Assembly (NCBI GenBank): GCA_036345935.2
Contig: JADWOT020000002.1
Span: 22,299,108 to 22,363,107, forward strand
Direction of reading: 5' to 3'
DNA length: 64,000 nt
From: Taenia hydatigena
Lineage: Eukaryota > Platyhelminthes > Cestoda > Cyclophyllidea > Taeniidae
Below the pieces are notes generated by a model that did no database searches, was not told the DNA's origin, and was given only the letters and a program-made list of their open reading frames with translations. Numbering within the stretch: position 1 is the stretch's first letter; the number at the start of each line of letters is the position of its first letter. Made by a program: the position numbers and the translations under genes. Positions 34,376 to 45,752 of this stretch are shown piece by piece.

Positions 34376-35026
34376 TTACAGCTTACGACCGGCAAAATCA
34401 TACATCTGCTGAGGTATCCACAGGAATCGTAAATTTTGGAGGGGTGACAATTTGCGATGGAGCAAATGATTTGCAATCAGCGATAACTCGAAATGTTCTC
34501 TGAGGCCTTGACAGGAGCAATTGCGACACGATGGCATTGCAGCGCATAAGCTTACCGTCTTCGCATTTGCAACAGTGCAAGGAAGGAAATTCACTAACCG
34601 CACTCCTCATTGGCTGCTCCATCTTCGAGTTTTCGTGAGCGACACTTTAAAGCAGGTTATTTGAATTTGTGGCGTTTTGTAAGTCAACAAATAAAGATTC
34701 GATACCAAAATCAACCAAAGCGGTAGAATATTCTGGATTTATTCCAAGTATTCCAAAGTTTAAGCGTTGTGATGATAGGGGTACAACGCCTCTACTTTAA
34801 GATCACATGGAAGTGCTTGGAAAACTGTGTGATTAATTAACATTTTTAAGTTCCAATGCCAAGCATACACTCAGCGCACATTGTCTTGAGTTTTGACGAA
34901 ATAAACGAGCTGTACTAGAGTCCGAAGCGCTGTTGTTTACTTTAAGAAGTAGGGTTCATAAGTAGTCGTGATCACTTCTGCAACGCGGGATCGCAAGGAA
35001 CTTTCTCAAACTTTGATAGCTTTGCA

Positions 35027-35410
35027 ATGCCTGTGTCCCAGCATGTGCACAGTAAAGCAGATTTAAAATTGACATCATACTTTGGTGTTCAGAAGCTGCA
35101 AGCCTTTGGAGCTGATTGGCTTGATGCATCCAAGGCTGCAAAGATTAGCAATAGTGAATTTGCAGGCATGCATTCAAACAGAGTGAGAGTATTTATCGCA
35201 GTTGCGGAGGCCCTTTTAGGCACAGCACGATTCCACTTCCTTAAGGAATTAGTAAATTTTGTGTTGCTTGCTTCATTATTTTTGGCTTCAGACTGCTGGA
35301 TGGAGTCGAACGGCTGTTTCTACAAGACAGCATCGTATGACTGCTGTGATCGGTCGAATTTTGGCGAGAAGGTGATGTCTATTCCTTTCCTTGTCCCCTT
35401 CTTGAAATGA
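35027..35410 (+). CDS. Unassigned frame in duplication A, evolving without constraint
   Basis: A 127-codon frame with a helical, alanine-rich first part (for example LDASKAAKISNSEFAG and RVRVFIAVAEALLG). Copy B (55529-55924) is open too, but between the two copies I count about 15 amino-acid-changing versus 4 silent differences over some 70 codons, which is what unconstrained sequence gives. On the minus strand copy B reads EYIPANSPLLISAALDASS (55522-55740), a cadherin-like start, with a stop in A. Probably not a functional coding region now. Confidence 0.2.
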   Translation: MPVSQHVHSKADLKLTSYFGVQKLQAFGADWLDASKAAKISNSEFAGMHSNRVRVFIAVAEALLGTARFHFLKELVNFVLLASLFLASDCWMESNGCFYKTASYDCCDRSNFGEKVMSIPFLVPFLK

Positions 35411-36249
35411 GCGCCGGTTGTTTGTTTACTGATCGGTCGCAAGGCTACCTTCGTTAGTTTACTTTAACCTCGGCTCACATTTGTTTAAATAGAGTTTTAT
35501 CGGTAAACCCGGTCGACAATAGATTTTGCCTACGAAAACGCCTTTTTGTCCTTTAAAGCTCATGGCTTTTGATGAGGTTGCAAACAGAGCCAGTGATGAC
35601 ATTGCTGCCGCGTTGTTCAGGGTGATGTTGGCACAAAACCCACAAGGGCTCAAGCTCACGTAAGGTAAAGAAGCTGCACTTAGCTCAATATTCCTCTTCC
35701 CATTCACAAATCCTTTAGATTTACTAGGCACGACAAATTGTTTTCATTGCTGAAGGAGGTTAGCAGCCCGCTACTTGCAGAGATAGCAACTCCCCAGGGA
35801 AACACCTTCCATTGCATTGAGCAGGTCAATCGTGGTCATAGCAGGCAACATCAAGCATTGTACGGCTCGATCAGTTGCAGTAGATGCTGTTCATTGCGAG
35901 TGTTTTGAATGTTCTCCGGCACGTTGGCTTACAGCATTTATGAGAAATGCCATTCACATAGTTTTGATGAATGACTTATGCCCATGACAAGGCGTAGTTT
36001 ATAGTGCTGCACGATAGCAAGCAGGTAATCGCCTTCATTTCTCAGCAAACACCTAGCCACCTTCCTTTGCAAGAGTGTTGCGCTTCCTCTCGTTGCTTCA
36101 TTCAACGTTTCTGAATAAAGACAAAGAGGTGTAAGAGGTAAAAATGCTGAAGCCCTTCTTCCTTCACCTCATGAATGGGCGCAGAAATTGGATATATTCT
36201 GCAGTGAACGATATGCAAGCCACCCGCCGTCATTTCGAGCTCTCAATTT

Positions 36250-36504
36250 TTGAGGTTTGCTGCTGCCAATGAAGTGCAACATGCCCTTGATTTTGCTCGG
36301 TTGTTCTCGAAGTCTGTTGCCACCACTTTAAACTCTGCAGCGCCTCCTAGTTGCTCGCAGTTTACTGTTGGTGTCTTTTATTACGATCCAACTTGCAGAG
36401 TCTCAGAGGCAGATAAATCCACTAAGGTATTAATCAAAGACATGAAGTCGGAGCGTGATATGGGTGGAGATGGGGTGTTTGATTTACAATCAGTAGCGAG
36501 TTGA
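36250..36504 (+). CDS. Unassigned frame in duplication A
   Basis: An 84-codon frame, mixed helical and cysteine-containing (FARLFSKSVATTLNSAAP, then FTVGVFYYDPTCRVSEADK). In copy B the same frame (within 56738-57076) meets a TAG at the place of a Ser codon, and most other differences change residues. An upstream 75-base length difference also alters the N-terminus. Probably decayed or never coding. Confidence 0.2.
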   Translation: MRFAAANEVQHALDFARLFSKSVATTLNSAAPPSCSQFTVGVFYYDPTCRVSEADKSTKVLIKDMKSERDMGGDGVFDLQSVAS

Positions 36505-37372
36505 AGATTTCTGCGAATTCTTGTAACAGATGATTGTGCCATCCACTCCTATGAGACCGTAGAACTCCATTGCTAACATGCAGGAAGAAGTGCAATAACT
36601 GAATTGCATTAGTAGGTTCAGCTCTAGGTTCTCTTTGTTGACGCTTCGAAGCAGATTATCTGAACGAGTGATGCCTTGTGAGCCAGGAAGTGTAGATGCT
36701 CAAGTCGAATTAATTGGTCTACGAAATAACCACTGCCAAAATTCAAACCGCCCTTTCTATTCAGATATTTCGCAAAGCAAGTTTTACTAAATATTCTGAT
36801 GGGTAAGTTGTGAAATTTGCGTTATTTATAATCAAAAGCACTCTTTTGGACTAGGGCGCTTATTCGCGGCGTTTGGTCCTCCATTCTACAACTCAGTGTT
36901 GAGGTACTCCAGTTCACATTTAATTCAAACACACACTCCATCATGGAGGATTCTTGGTCGTTAAGGCAAGTGCTTGAACAACATATGAGGTTAAAACCCG
37001 TGACCGTTCCCATGTGAACACCAAGCACTATCCGTTTGCGTCCTCATAAGATGCAAGTTACTCACTGCTAATTGCAGTAAGTAGGGGCATTTTGTCAAGC
37101 GAGTGGCAGTTAATCACCTCATCCGTGATTCCATCGGGCATTGGGATTGTCGGCTTCCCTTTTCAATGCTGCAGTTCAATGTGAGGAAATTCCGTATATT
37201 TAGGAATAATAAGAAATTTGGGTGCTATATACGTGCTTTATGTATTGACAATAATTTCAGCGTCAAGTGGTTAACACTGATGAAATGTGGGAGCAGATTG
37301 CGTTGCTGCAAGCCCCATCCTAGGCTGCCAGACAGGATGGTTGCAGTTTGCGAGTGTAGACCACAGAGGTAC

Positions 37373-38700
37373 TAGCACCTCGTCAATTATTTTTAATCGA
37401 CAAAGCCATGCCAATGTCTACAGACCCGAAAATGGACTATTCTAGTGGGTTTGCCAAATAACCTAAGAACTCAATCACCAATGCCAAAGTTGTAGCAGTT
37501 TAAATTTGGTTTATCCCTCAGGAACGGTACATCATTTGCATTTCTGTGCAAAAGCGAAAACGTCTATTATTTGACATTAAAAGTAACAAGATGATCCCTT
37601 CACTGTTACAACTTTTTCTGTGCGTGCATCAACAATCGAAGACTTCTACCGCATCCCTTTAGTTGTCGTCAGGCTTCATTTGTATTGCATTGGCAACAAG
37701 TCGCCCTCCATCGATGCATCCAAATGTCCATACTCCAGTCGATCAAGTAATAAATCAACCATTCAATTAGCACATTAAGCCATGCTGGTGGCAATTCAAA
37801 TTGCAACAGCAAAAGTTGTTGGAAAGGAATGTTTAATTCCCATACTTATGCATGTTCAAGTATGTTTCCATCCATTCTTTCTCCCATTTGACACGCGTCT
37901 TTCTTCTCCAAAAACTTGATTTACTATCCGGTTTAACAATTGAATGACAAAGATCCACACTATGCTCGAACTTTTGTGCCAGATGATTGCGCGAGTAACA
38001 ATTCTGGGAAAACGTATGGTTCTGGGGAAGCAGCAAGGTAGATAACATTCATAGATTCCTTCACCAGAATGCTGTCTTGAGTAAGGCATTTTTACAACTA
38101 GGTTAATGATACCTGACTCACACAAATCACCAACAGCAGGGGATTTTCTGCGGTATCCACTGCAAATTAAACCGGATTGTATGCCAAATGGGGCAGAAAA
38201 CAGAAGTGGATGAAAGTGTTAATCAATGTGCACTCTCAAGAACACAATATTCTTTAGCTCGAAATTTCTTTAAGGCGAACTATTTGCCGTTGTTTGGTGT
38301 TTCATAGGCGTTGCTGTCCTCAATTTCAGAATGTGCTCCTACATCATCACCTTATGTGGTGCCTGATTTTGGAGGGTGGATATCAATGTAATTGAGTCGT
38401 AGTCAACTTGTTTGGTTCGAAAGCAGAAGCTGTGGGATACTTCTTAGGCGAAACTTCTTGGACGCAACAAATGTCACATTAATCTGGAACCCCCTCTGTC
38501 GCGAGGCCACAACAGTCTAACTTGTCATAGGAACAATTTGAACGGCTCGATCAGCCTACGGAGCCTGTCTGCGTTCCACAATCCCACACTGGTGGCAGTC
38601 GTACACAGCTCTAATTTATCTAATCCTTAGTGTTCTGCAGTGCCCAATGGAACAAATGCGATCGACACATCAGTCACAATTCTTTTCACATGTTTATTTG
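37373..38700 (+). repeat. High-identity core of the A/B duplication
   Basis: Over about 1.33 kb only around nine differences from 58047-59370 are visible, including a perfectly identical run of about 660 bases (about 37993-38652), while sequence on both sides differs at about one base in ten. Contains minus-strand frames (37833-38048 and 37856-38125) that are preserved simply because the DNA is nearly identical; they match no family. Confidence 0.85.
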
Positions 38701-39535
38701 GCATAAACAATTTGGTGAGACACTTGCACTCCATTACCTTCTCGCCACCGCATTCTATACCGCTTATTCCATCCATTTATTGTGATGATATTATAGTGAA
38801 CATCCATTTGAAGCTCTCTAAAACATCAAGCGACGTAGAGGCACAAAGTTGTTGTTTTACTGGTTGAAGAACCGCCATTAACTGAGCCCTCAAAATGGCA
38901 ATTTTCGCAAGATATGCGGCCGAGCAAATGTCATTATGCTGTATATCATACTGCGCGTTATATTATTGCATTCACTTATATCTACTCCTAAATTGTATCA
39001 GTGTAAGCTTGACCCCATTGCATCAAAAGGCTACATCGTGCCAAGACCCCTTTGGGGATGTCATTGCAATAATGTAAATAAGTGTTCGAATTTTGTTGGA
39101 ATAGAGACAGTTATGCTACCCGCAACAGAAAGTTTTGCACATGTTTTGAAGACCTCATTGGTATCAGAATCCATGTCACTTAATAAATTTTCTTGCATTT
39201 CATTTTCAAGGTGAAATAGCATGCCACCCTTAAGCCCAAAACAGGTGACGTATGAAAGCACACAACTCGACTTGCATGAAACTGAATTCTGTTAAATTTT
39301 CCGCCTTTGTCAATTTATTCGCTCTATTCCAAACATGCCATCCTACTTACTTCACTTCAATTTGATGGGTCAAGGCGACTTAAATGTGTGCATGAGTACC
39401 GTGGACACGATTGGCAGCATGTTCCACAACTGAAACTTAGAAGATCCCTTATTAGCACTCCCACCAACGTCGTTTATTATACATAATTCAGTGGGCCCTA
39501 TTTTATTGTGTCGAGGCTATGAACGCACTAAAACT

Positions 39536-39599
39536 ATGGATACATTGAAATTGCTGTGTTTGCCCATGTGCGTCTGGGGAGCAAGCATTTTGCATTCGC
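39536..39599 (+). CDS. Signal-peptide first exon with gtaagt donor
   Basis: The ATG is followed by MDTLKLLCLPMCVWGASIL and His-Ser, then a consensus gtaagt donor at 39600. Exon length from ATG is 64 bases, ending after the first base of a codon, the same phase as exon 1 of the 20.6 kb gene (46 bases). Two possible acceptors follow (tctttttggtag at about 39638 and tttcgcag at about 39651) but both lead quickly to stops, so later exons are unclear. The exon begins at the exact right edge of duplication A, so its upstream region (to about 39440 at least) is duplicated at 60100-60201 without the exon. Open fragments farther right may belong to the same locus. Confidence 0.4.
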
Positions 39600-40015
39600 G
39601 TAAGTTGATACAATGTATAAATCTTTCTTTTTGGTAGCTGACCTTTCGCAGCGCCTTCTGAGCATGTTGTGACTTACAACTTATTTGCATGAGGGAAGAA
39701 GTATAAACTCAGCGGTAAACAATCACCGGAGCTTATTTGGGCTTGCTGCAATTGTACTCGTGATAATCTGGTGCTTATGTTTAAACTTGTCAGGCCATTC
39801 TCTTATAACGGCCCACTTTTCCTTACCAATTTACTCCTCTCATTAGACGTGCAAACATTGACGTGTTCCGAGGTCCTCGCGAAGGAAGTCGTATGCATGC
39901 TTCCATGCAGTTCTGAAGCATGCTTCACGTTTGGTTCAAACCAGCACTGGTTTTAGCAGTAATGCCGAGACGACTAAAAGAAGAATAAATTATCCTTATG
40001 TATGGACTCGAACAG

Positions 40016-40569
40016 AAGCAAAAGCTGATGAATGCGCACAAAGTAGAAGGGAAGAGCAAGGTGAGTCAACAATACTAAAATAAACTAACTTACTCGTCAA
40101 AGCGTAGGCTGCCACAGGTCCTAAGAAACAAAGGCACGCAAAGGACCTAGCTTGGGATTTATGTCATAATAGGCAAATATGATTTACTGGCCTGAATAAA
40201 GGCGTCAAGACGGTGAAAACAACCAAAGGAATTCGCTTCATCAACTTACCAAATGAGGTCGTGGCCGCATAAAATTATCAAAGGAAGAATCTGTTTAGAT
40301 TTAACGCACTACAGTATACCGATTGTCTGACCATTCGATGTAAAATCCTAAAATTTGCACAGCAAAGCAGTATTATTGTTGGATATTTTCATTGACTTGA
40401 CATTTGCTAGAGCAAGGCTGGTAAGAGGCGAAGATTGCAAAAGGATGAGGATGAGGCACCACCTCCCACTGATGCCATGCTAAGGTCTTTGAGGGGCTAC
40501 ATTAAAATTCCTGCCATACTTATGGGCTTAAACGTGAAACGCTATGTGATCAGGAGTGACACCATTTAG
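40016..40569 (+). CDS. Possible two-exon basic and acidic protein segment
   Basis: A 45-base open exon (40016-40060; KQKLMNAHKVEGKSK) lies between an acag acceptor and a gtgagt donor. A second (40411-40569) follows a pyrimidine-containing tgctag acceptor in the same phase and reads SKAGKRRRLQKDEDEAPPP, then a 30-residue moderately hydrophobic tail to TAG at 40567. The join is in frame. The basic cluster followed by acidic residues would suit a nuclear protein, but no family is recognised and the first exon is very short. A longer open frame upstream of 40016 was not found. Confidence 0.27.
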
Positions 40570-41205
40570 ACACCGTCGCATTGCCATGAGACCCTGATAG
40601 ATTTTCCACCCGACAGACTAGACGTCACCTGGACTCCATCTGCCTTCACAATCCTCGACATTTGACCTTCGTGATAGGAGCTGCACTGGAGATTATGAAA
40701 GGCATTACACTTTCCCTTTACCGCCTTATTTCGCATCCAGAATTTTCGCTCTGCATGATTAGTCTCGTTTTCGTTGTCATCTACTCATTGTGTTGGGGTT
40801 ATTTATGGAACTCTGCAACATCTTCCGCCACTCTCCCCTAAGCTCAGCATAGAGAATCACTGTCAACCCCAGAGGTCAATCTTTGGAGGGGTGAGTTACG
40901 AACAATTACGTGCTATTATGACTTGTAAAGGAGGTGATAAATTCAGTGCCGAAGTCAAGTTAAGCCCTAAATAAATATTCACAAGCTGAGTTGATCTAGC
41001 AGCAGTTTTCCCTCACGCTGCCTCAAGATGAGGGGTGTGCACGCAAGTACATTCGTCGAGCACACCAGAAGCCATGTTGAGACTCACCGCCGCCTTTCAG
41101 TACGTAGATGTAATGTGGACGTGGCATTAACTGGCTTTACCCATCACTGATATGTTCTTAAAGAGTGAACCACTAAATGAAGTCCCTTATACCCCTTCCA
41201 TGTAG

Positions 41206-41245
41206 ACAAGCATGTCACGACATTCGTGGTCCCAATGAAGGACGC
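41206..41245 (+). CDS. Candidate 40-base micro-exon
   Basis: Bounded by a good acceptor (accccttccatgtag) and a consensus gtaagtat donor. Two of its three frames are open. No coherent neighbour exon in matching phase was established, so it may be a chance pair of sites. Confidence 0.2.
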
Positions 41246-41620
41246 GTAAGTATCGCAACTCCTCCTGGTATTCACGCAAGAGGAAGGATGCGGGTAGACG
41301 CTTGTTACTTCGTTTTGGACACCTCAGAGAGACAAGTGCAATGTTGTGAATCTACTACTTTGTCATGTGAACGGTTTTATGCTGTTGCTTAGTGAGGAGT
41401 TCTTTCTTACCAGGAACCGGCCCGCTTAGCGCATGTACACGCAGTCAAAAGATATTCTACATTGCACAGCCTAATCGTTACGGCTGCTATGAGTGATTCA
41501 CCTAATTGACTAAGCAGGAATTGCAGTAAAGATAAGACTCAGACTAGCGTAGGCGCGATATAACTTGCAAGGAGCAGTCCGCTTACCATTGTACACATTA
41601 GGAATATAGGCTGCACAGAA

Positions 41621-42246
41621 GTGTGCAGAAAAGGATGTGAAATTCACCTACTTTCCGGCCCTTTTTGCTATGTGGAAGGAGCAGAACAGTTCCCTAGGAA
41701 TGGTCCTGCCTTCCTTCCTAGTCTTCTTCGTTCCCCTCGTAATATACACTATCCATGCAATATTTGCTGCCATTTTCGTCTCACCACTACTGCATTTACC
41801 GAAGCGATAAAATAATGAGTGAAGAGACCTTCGTATTTTATAGTGTAAGTCGACTAGGATGGTGTTATTGTGGTGATAAGGACGTTATGACGCAAACCAC
41901 AAGACTTCCATTTGTACACGATTCAGCGATTCCTCAATTCGGCTGTTCTTTACTAACCGCACTTGAGAAGACGATCGACTTCTGGCCGTGAAAAGTCATG
42001 TCTTTGGCGAGGATCCCAGCAGGCCCTTTTGGTCTCAACGCTCCCTTTTTGCATAATAGAGTAACTCTTAAATGCATGCTAATTCAATTTAACACATCGC
42101 CTTCCTTATTTGTCGAGTGGATCGGGCGACAAGTGTTCCTATGTGCCTTTTTTCGTTCCAGTTTTGCACCACCCAGAACAGTTCCTGCTTATTTTGCGGA
42201 ATGTTTTGGGAGTGACAGTATTTATTTGATTAACATGGTGAGTTAA
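41621..42246 (+). pseudogene. Open fragments, one like the 7.6 and 22.2 kb exons
   Basis: Three consecutive plus frames (41621-41815, 41755-41991, 41998-42246). The last contains SLFVEWIGRQVFLCAFFRSS, aligning by pattern with SLFVKGQKAFQLDFAVQGAE at 7.6 kb (Leu-Phe-Val-acidic or basic, then an alternating strand). The match is weak at nucleotide level. It ends at a gtgagt site (42239). No complete gene. Confidence 0.22.
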
Positions 42247-42439
42247 ATGGAGCAATACCTAAAAATGAGCAAACAGCAAGCATCTTATTGCTTGTCGATA
42301 GTTGATCTGTTGGGGAATGTGGAGAAGCAGGTGATCGCGCAGTGAAAGTGCCTAAAAGTGTGCATCTTCGTGCAGTGTATGTGTTTGCAGACGAGTGTGG
42401 AAGCAGTGTGTTGGAGGACCAGCAGGTGGACAAAGCAAT

Positions 42440-42720
42440 GGAGTCAAAGGTTGTTATGATTGAAGGCGGGGGAGAATGGTGACGAAAATGGAACCAGTGA
42501 GGAGAAGGGAGAGAGGAACGGGGAAAAGGAGAACGGGAAGGAAGTAGAGAGGATGGTGCAAATAAAGGATATGATATAGGTGGATACTGGGAAGGTAGGG
42601 AAGGACAATGATAGTGAGAATAAGTGGAACAATGAAGGAAGGATGACGGTGGAGGTGAAGGCGGTGACAAAGTATGGGGTAGGGCGAATAAAACAAAGTA
42701 GAGGACAAAGAAATCATCTT
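42440..42720 (+). repeat. Purine-rich tract, first
   Basis: About 280 bases in which the + strand is overwhelmingly A and G (gga, gaa, aagg words). It creates long artificial Ser/Pro/Phe-rich frames on the minus strand, including one of 146 codons. Composition matches the larger tract at 48.1-49.4 kb. Confidence 0.7.
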
Positions 42721-43019
42721 AAAATAACCTTTATCAGTTGCGCATTTGTGTCTACGTTTAATTGCTGGCCGATGTGTAATTAAAAGGGGAATTAGGAAGT
42801 AATCCAATTCATAAACAGGTCGCGATGCATCGAAGGAGCAGGGCAAACCAGATGCACCGCTATCGGCTTTGTAGTAAGGCGGAAGATATGGCCACAGTTC
42901 CCATTTATTTCACAATAAATTTAGTCGCGTTGGTCCATCATCCTGTTCCTTCATGGAGGGAAGGGCAGAGCAAGCGCGAACAGATCAGTGCAGAAGAGGG
43001 CAGAATGAATTGAACCCGG

Positions 43020-43130
43020 TTAGTCACCGGTTACACAAAGAGCATTGGTTTGCGTTTACAGCTGCGAGAATGCCGTCAGATAAAAATAACCCTCCTCATA
43101 ATGCTACAGCCATTTCTCGTTCAGCAACGC
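43020..43130 (+). pseudogene. Cadherin-like fragment
   Basis: Within a 73-codon frame (42953-43174) the string HKEHWFAFTAARMPSDKNN followed by PPHNATA fits the ExxxxFxFTxxAxD...Pro-Pro...Ala-Thr-Ala part of a cadherin repeat. No donor or acceptor is obvious and the Leu-Asp before it is absent. Confidence 0.28.
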
Positions 43131-43227
43131 AAATCGCATTTTGTTTGCCAGTTCCTTTCCTTAGAACTGGCTGAGGCTAAAATTACGGGGCTATGGAATT
43201 TGCAGAGACTAGATCATAGAAAATTTT

Positions 43228-43249
43228 TGCATCACTTACAAGTGATGCA
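43228..43249. other. Perfect inverted repeat, 10-base arms
   Basis: tgcatcactt, two-base spacer, aagtgatgca. By far the longest perfect short palindrome noticed. Could form a hairpin, or be a dimeric binding site. Confidence 0.6.
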
Positions 43250-43494
43250 TGATGGATGTCTTTTCTGCTTTGGATGAATGTGCACCAGCAAATTTGGTAC
43301 ACTTAGAACTTTCTGGTTACATGCCCAAATAATGCCTGTGAGGATATAGGCAATGCTTTGACAAAATCTTGGCCTTGTCTACAGTAGAACCACTTCTCGT
43401 GTCAAATACTTCCTAAGATAGCGTGCTTAGCATGTTTCTGAGATTGCTAATCTTGTAAAAAAGCCTTAGCAATCATGCGATTAGGCGTTGGAGC

Positions 43495-43620
43495 CAAGGT
43501 TTGGAGAAAATAGTACTACAAATTATTTTCGTGGAGGTGCCCGAAAATCCAGCTGGTGTTGTTGATATTCCTCCAATTTTTTTGGTCTCGTGGAGATTTG
43601 CATGCGAGACAAATTAACAA
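43495..43620 (+). pseudogene. Cadherin-like fragment
   Basis: Reads IVLQIIFVEVPENPAGVVDI and then PPIFLV, ending at TAA 43617. The VPENPAG string resembles the start of a cadherin repeat (VxExxPxG), and PPIF its PxF edge, but their order is reversed relative to the usual arrangement. Confidence 0.2.
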
Positions 43621-44555
43621 CCACAGAGCACTCAGCACTTAAACTACAAAACTAATAGGGAATGGTGGTTGCGGAAGAACTTCCCACTGAAATCGGTAAC
43701 TTGAGTGTTTTAGTGGACAACACCATCAAGTAGGAGCAGATTACGAAAGCGTTTGTGTGGTGGAAATGGCCGACGTTTGGCAATAGGTTCCTTGTGTTTC
43801 ATAACAATTCCAAACGCAAGCCGGCAATAAGGTCCTCCTTATCGTTAGATTTGCCTGGCTCTAAAGTGCTTTATTGACTGACGGACGGAAGCCATGAATA
43901 AAATACTCACTTTACCATCTCTTTTGCCTTATTCCTTTCCTTCAAAAGAGATATCCCCTCAATGCATGGGAAAATCTCTTATGCACCTAATTCATATAAA
44001 TTCCATTAAATCAAGCTTTGCCTGAAGTAGAAGCAGAACATGCTCACAAACTCATTCCGACTAGTCTTTTCCTCTGCTGGTGGATTTGATTCTAGCTTCA
44101 TCATTTTGAGTCATTGGCCAATTGGGCGGGTTACATGAGTTGGAAGAGTCGGCCTCTGGTTAGATGTAAGGAGTAGGGCTAGCAAAGTAGCAAAGAAAAC
44201 AGCAACATAAGACCAGTTCCAAAAGTGCCCACATTAACCGCAATACCAAGAATTTAACTTTGTTTGAAAAGGCGCTGCACCGCGGAGGCAGTTATGATCT
44301 ATGACCGGATATACAGATGCCAATGAGAGCAACGAAACGAAATGAAGGAAATTGACATTTGAGTGCAATGGAAGGTGGGAGCACCACTTGAGCTTAAGTA
44401 CGTCAATTCTACTGGATTGTACTATGCTTGCGTCAATTGCACACTCCGCAGGTTAGAGTAGATGGGCAGGCAGTTGGCCATAGTCAACGCACTGTGCAAC
44501 AGGCAACTAACTTGAAGTCCAGCCAAAAATCGTCGATTATTCACGACTTGTGTGA

Positions 44556-44909
44556 ATGGGATCCTTCGCATTGCTACCTGTAGCTACTAAGGATCATCAT
44601 TATAGTCAGCATTCAATTTCATTTGGGTCGAAGGACTTGTACAGGATTTGTATTTGGAGCGCTGGTAATGACTTTAAGTTAGTCTCTCGGATACTTGACA
44701 CAAGCACGACAAAACAGTCTACCCTGAAAGCAATCATTAATTCAAGTAGAGAAATCAATGAAATGGCAAGGGAAGGAGTACAATGCCTTGAAATTAATGT
44801 CTGGATGCACTCACGTTTATCTGCGAAGCTAAAAATTCACCGAGTCTTCCACCAAAAATCTTGCGAAACTGGTAATTTCGCGTTCCTCATGATCATTACT
44901 TCACCATAA
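44556..44909 (+). CDS. Open frame with cadherin-like core; broken copy at 10.2 kb
   Basis: A 117-codon frame. Its centre reads KDLYRICIWSAGNDFKLVSR followed by ILDTSTTKQST, fitting Gly-Asp-Leu-Tyr ... strand ... FxLxxRxxD of a cadherin repeat, including the acidic turn. About 90 bases of it recur at 10237-10330, where the frame is interrupted. A gtaatt donor lies at 44871 after SCETG. It is the better-preserved member of the pair and one of the longer frames here, but no upstream exon was linked to it. Confidence 0.33.
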   Translation: MGSFALLPVATKDHHYSQHSISFGSKDLYRICIWSAGNDFKLVSRILDTSTTKQSTLKAIINSSREINEMAREGVQCLEINVWMHSRLSAKLKIHRVFHQKSCETGNFAFLMIITSP

Positions 44910-45752
44910 CGCTATTCCACACCAGCACCAATTGATGAAATTGGTTTAAGAAAGTAAGGCGATTTCGTCTTTATTGCTTTAAAGAACTGCTTTGGAGCGG
45001 AATTTTCTACTCACAGGATTAAATTTCTACTTCTTATATGCACATTTGCCGGATAATGTCTGACACACCTTCCACTCAGACCAAGAAGGCGATCGCACAT
45101 CTTTTCACAAATTCTGTATACGACCGACTTATCAATTTCTTCCTCCCTTTATAATCTTTGCTATGTGTTGCGCTCCTGCAGTAAGTAGCAAACGATCATA
45201 TTGCTTTCAGAACGAAAAGGGGATCAAGATATGCGGGTGCTTAATGAGCACTTTATTTTATTGTAGACTTGTGAAAACTTTTGCGAAATTAAATACAACA
45301 ACGGGCAATGTATCAATAAATTTAATGCTGGACGTGATACGATACTGATTAATGTGCTTTGCACGTAAAACATGCCTTGACTCACTCCACAACATGCCTT
45401 CTCCATTATCACCGATATTTTGCTTCCCTGTGGAACTGGGCTTTAACTGCCAAAGCAATTGTTAATCGTGAGCCAACACTCAACCAAGCAGCATTTACTT
45501 TTCAACTGCTGTCAAATGCATCTTTCTCGGCTCCGTATCTCCGCAAATAGGCACGGGTTAGCGGAATTTGAGCACACGCTCCAGTGCTTCACTTACTTCA
45601 TGTTGTGCGGATTATTCTTGCCAGCCCAAACAGACTATTCCTAATGTTTGCCCTCATGAGTGTTGAAAAGTCGCACGAAGATTATTGCTGATCAGAACGT
45701 GGTGCAAGTCCAACTGATAACCACCGGATATGCCTCCGCACAATGATTTGGC

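Larger units (their letters stand above)
31217..39538 (+). repeat. Large direct duplication, copy A
   Basis: About 8.3 kb, collinear and in the same orientation as 51736-60204. Left edge at ataataaatatgctttgc; right edge at cgcactaaaactatg. Identity is uneven: about 95% at the left, near 98-99% over 33.3-33.9 kb with a run of about 280 identical bases, about 90% over 34.0-37.3 kb, about 99% over 37.37-38.70 kb with a run of about 660 identical bases, then about 91% to the right edge. No terminal repeats, target-site duplications or reverse transcriptase are seen, so it behaves as a segmental duplication and not a recognisable transposon. Confidence 0.92.

Noticed and set aside
42230..42846. 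Minus-strand frames of 146 and 130 codons, Ser/Pro/Phe-rich
   Set aside because: They coincide with the purine-rich tract and are low-complexity translations of it.
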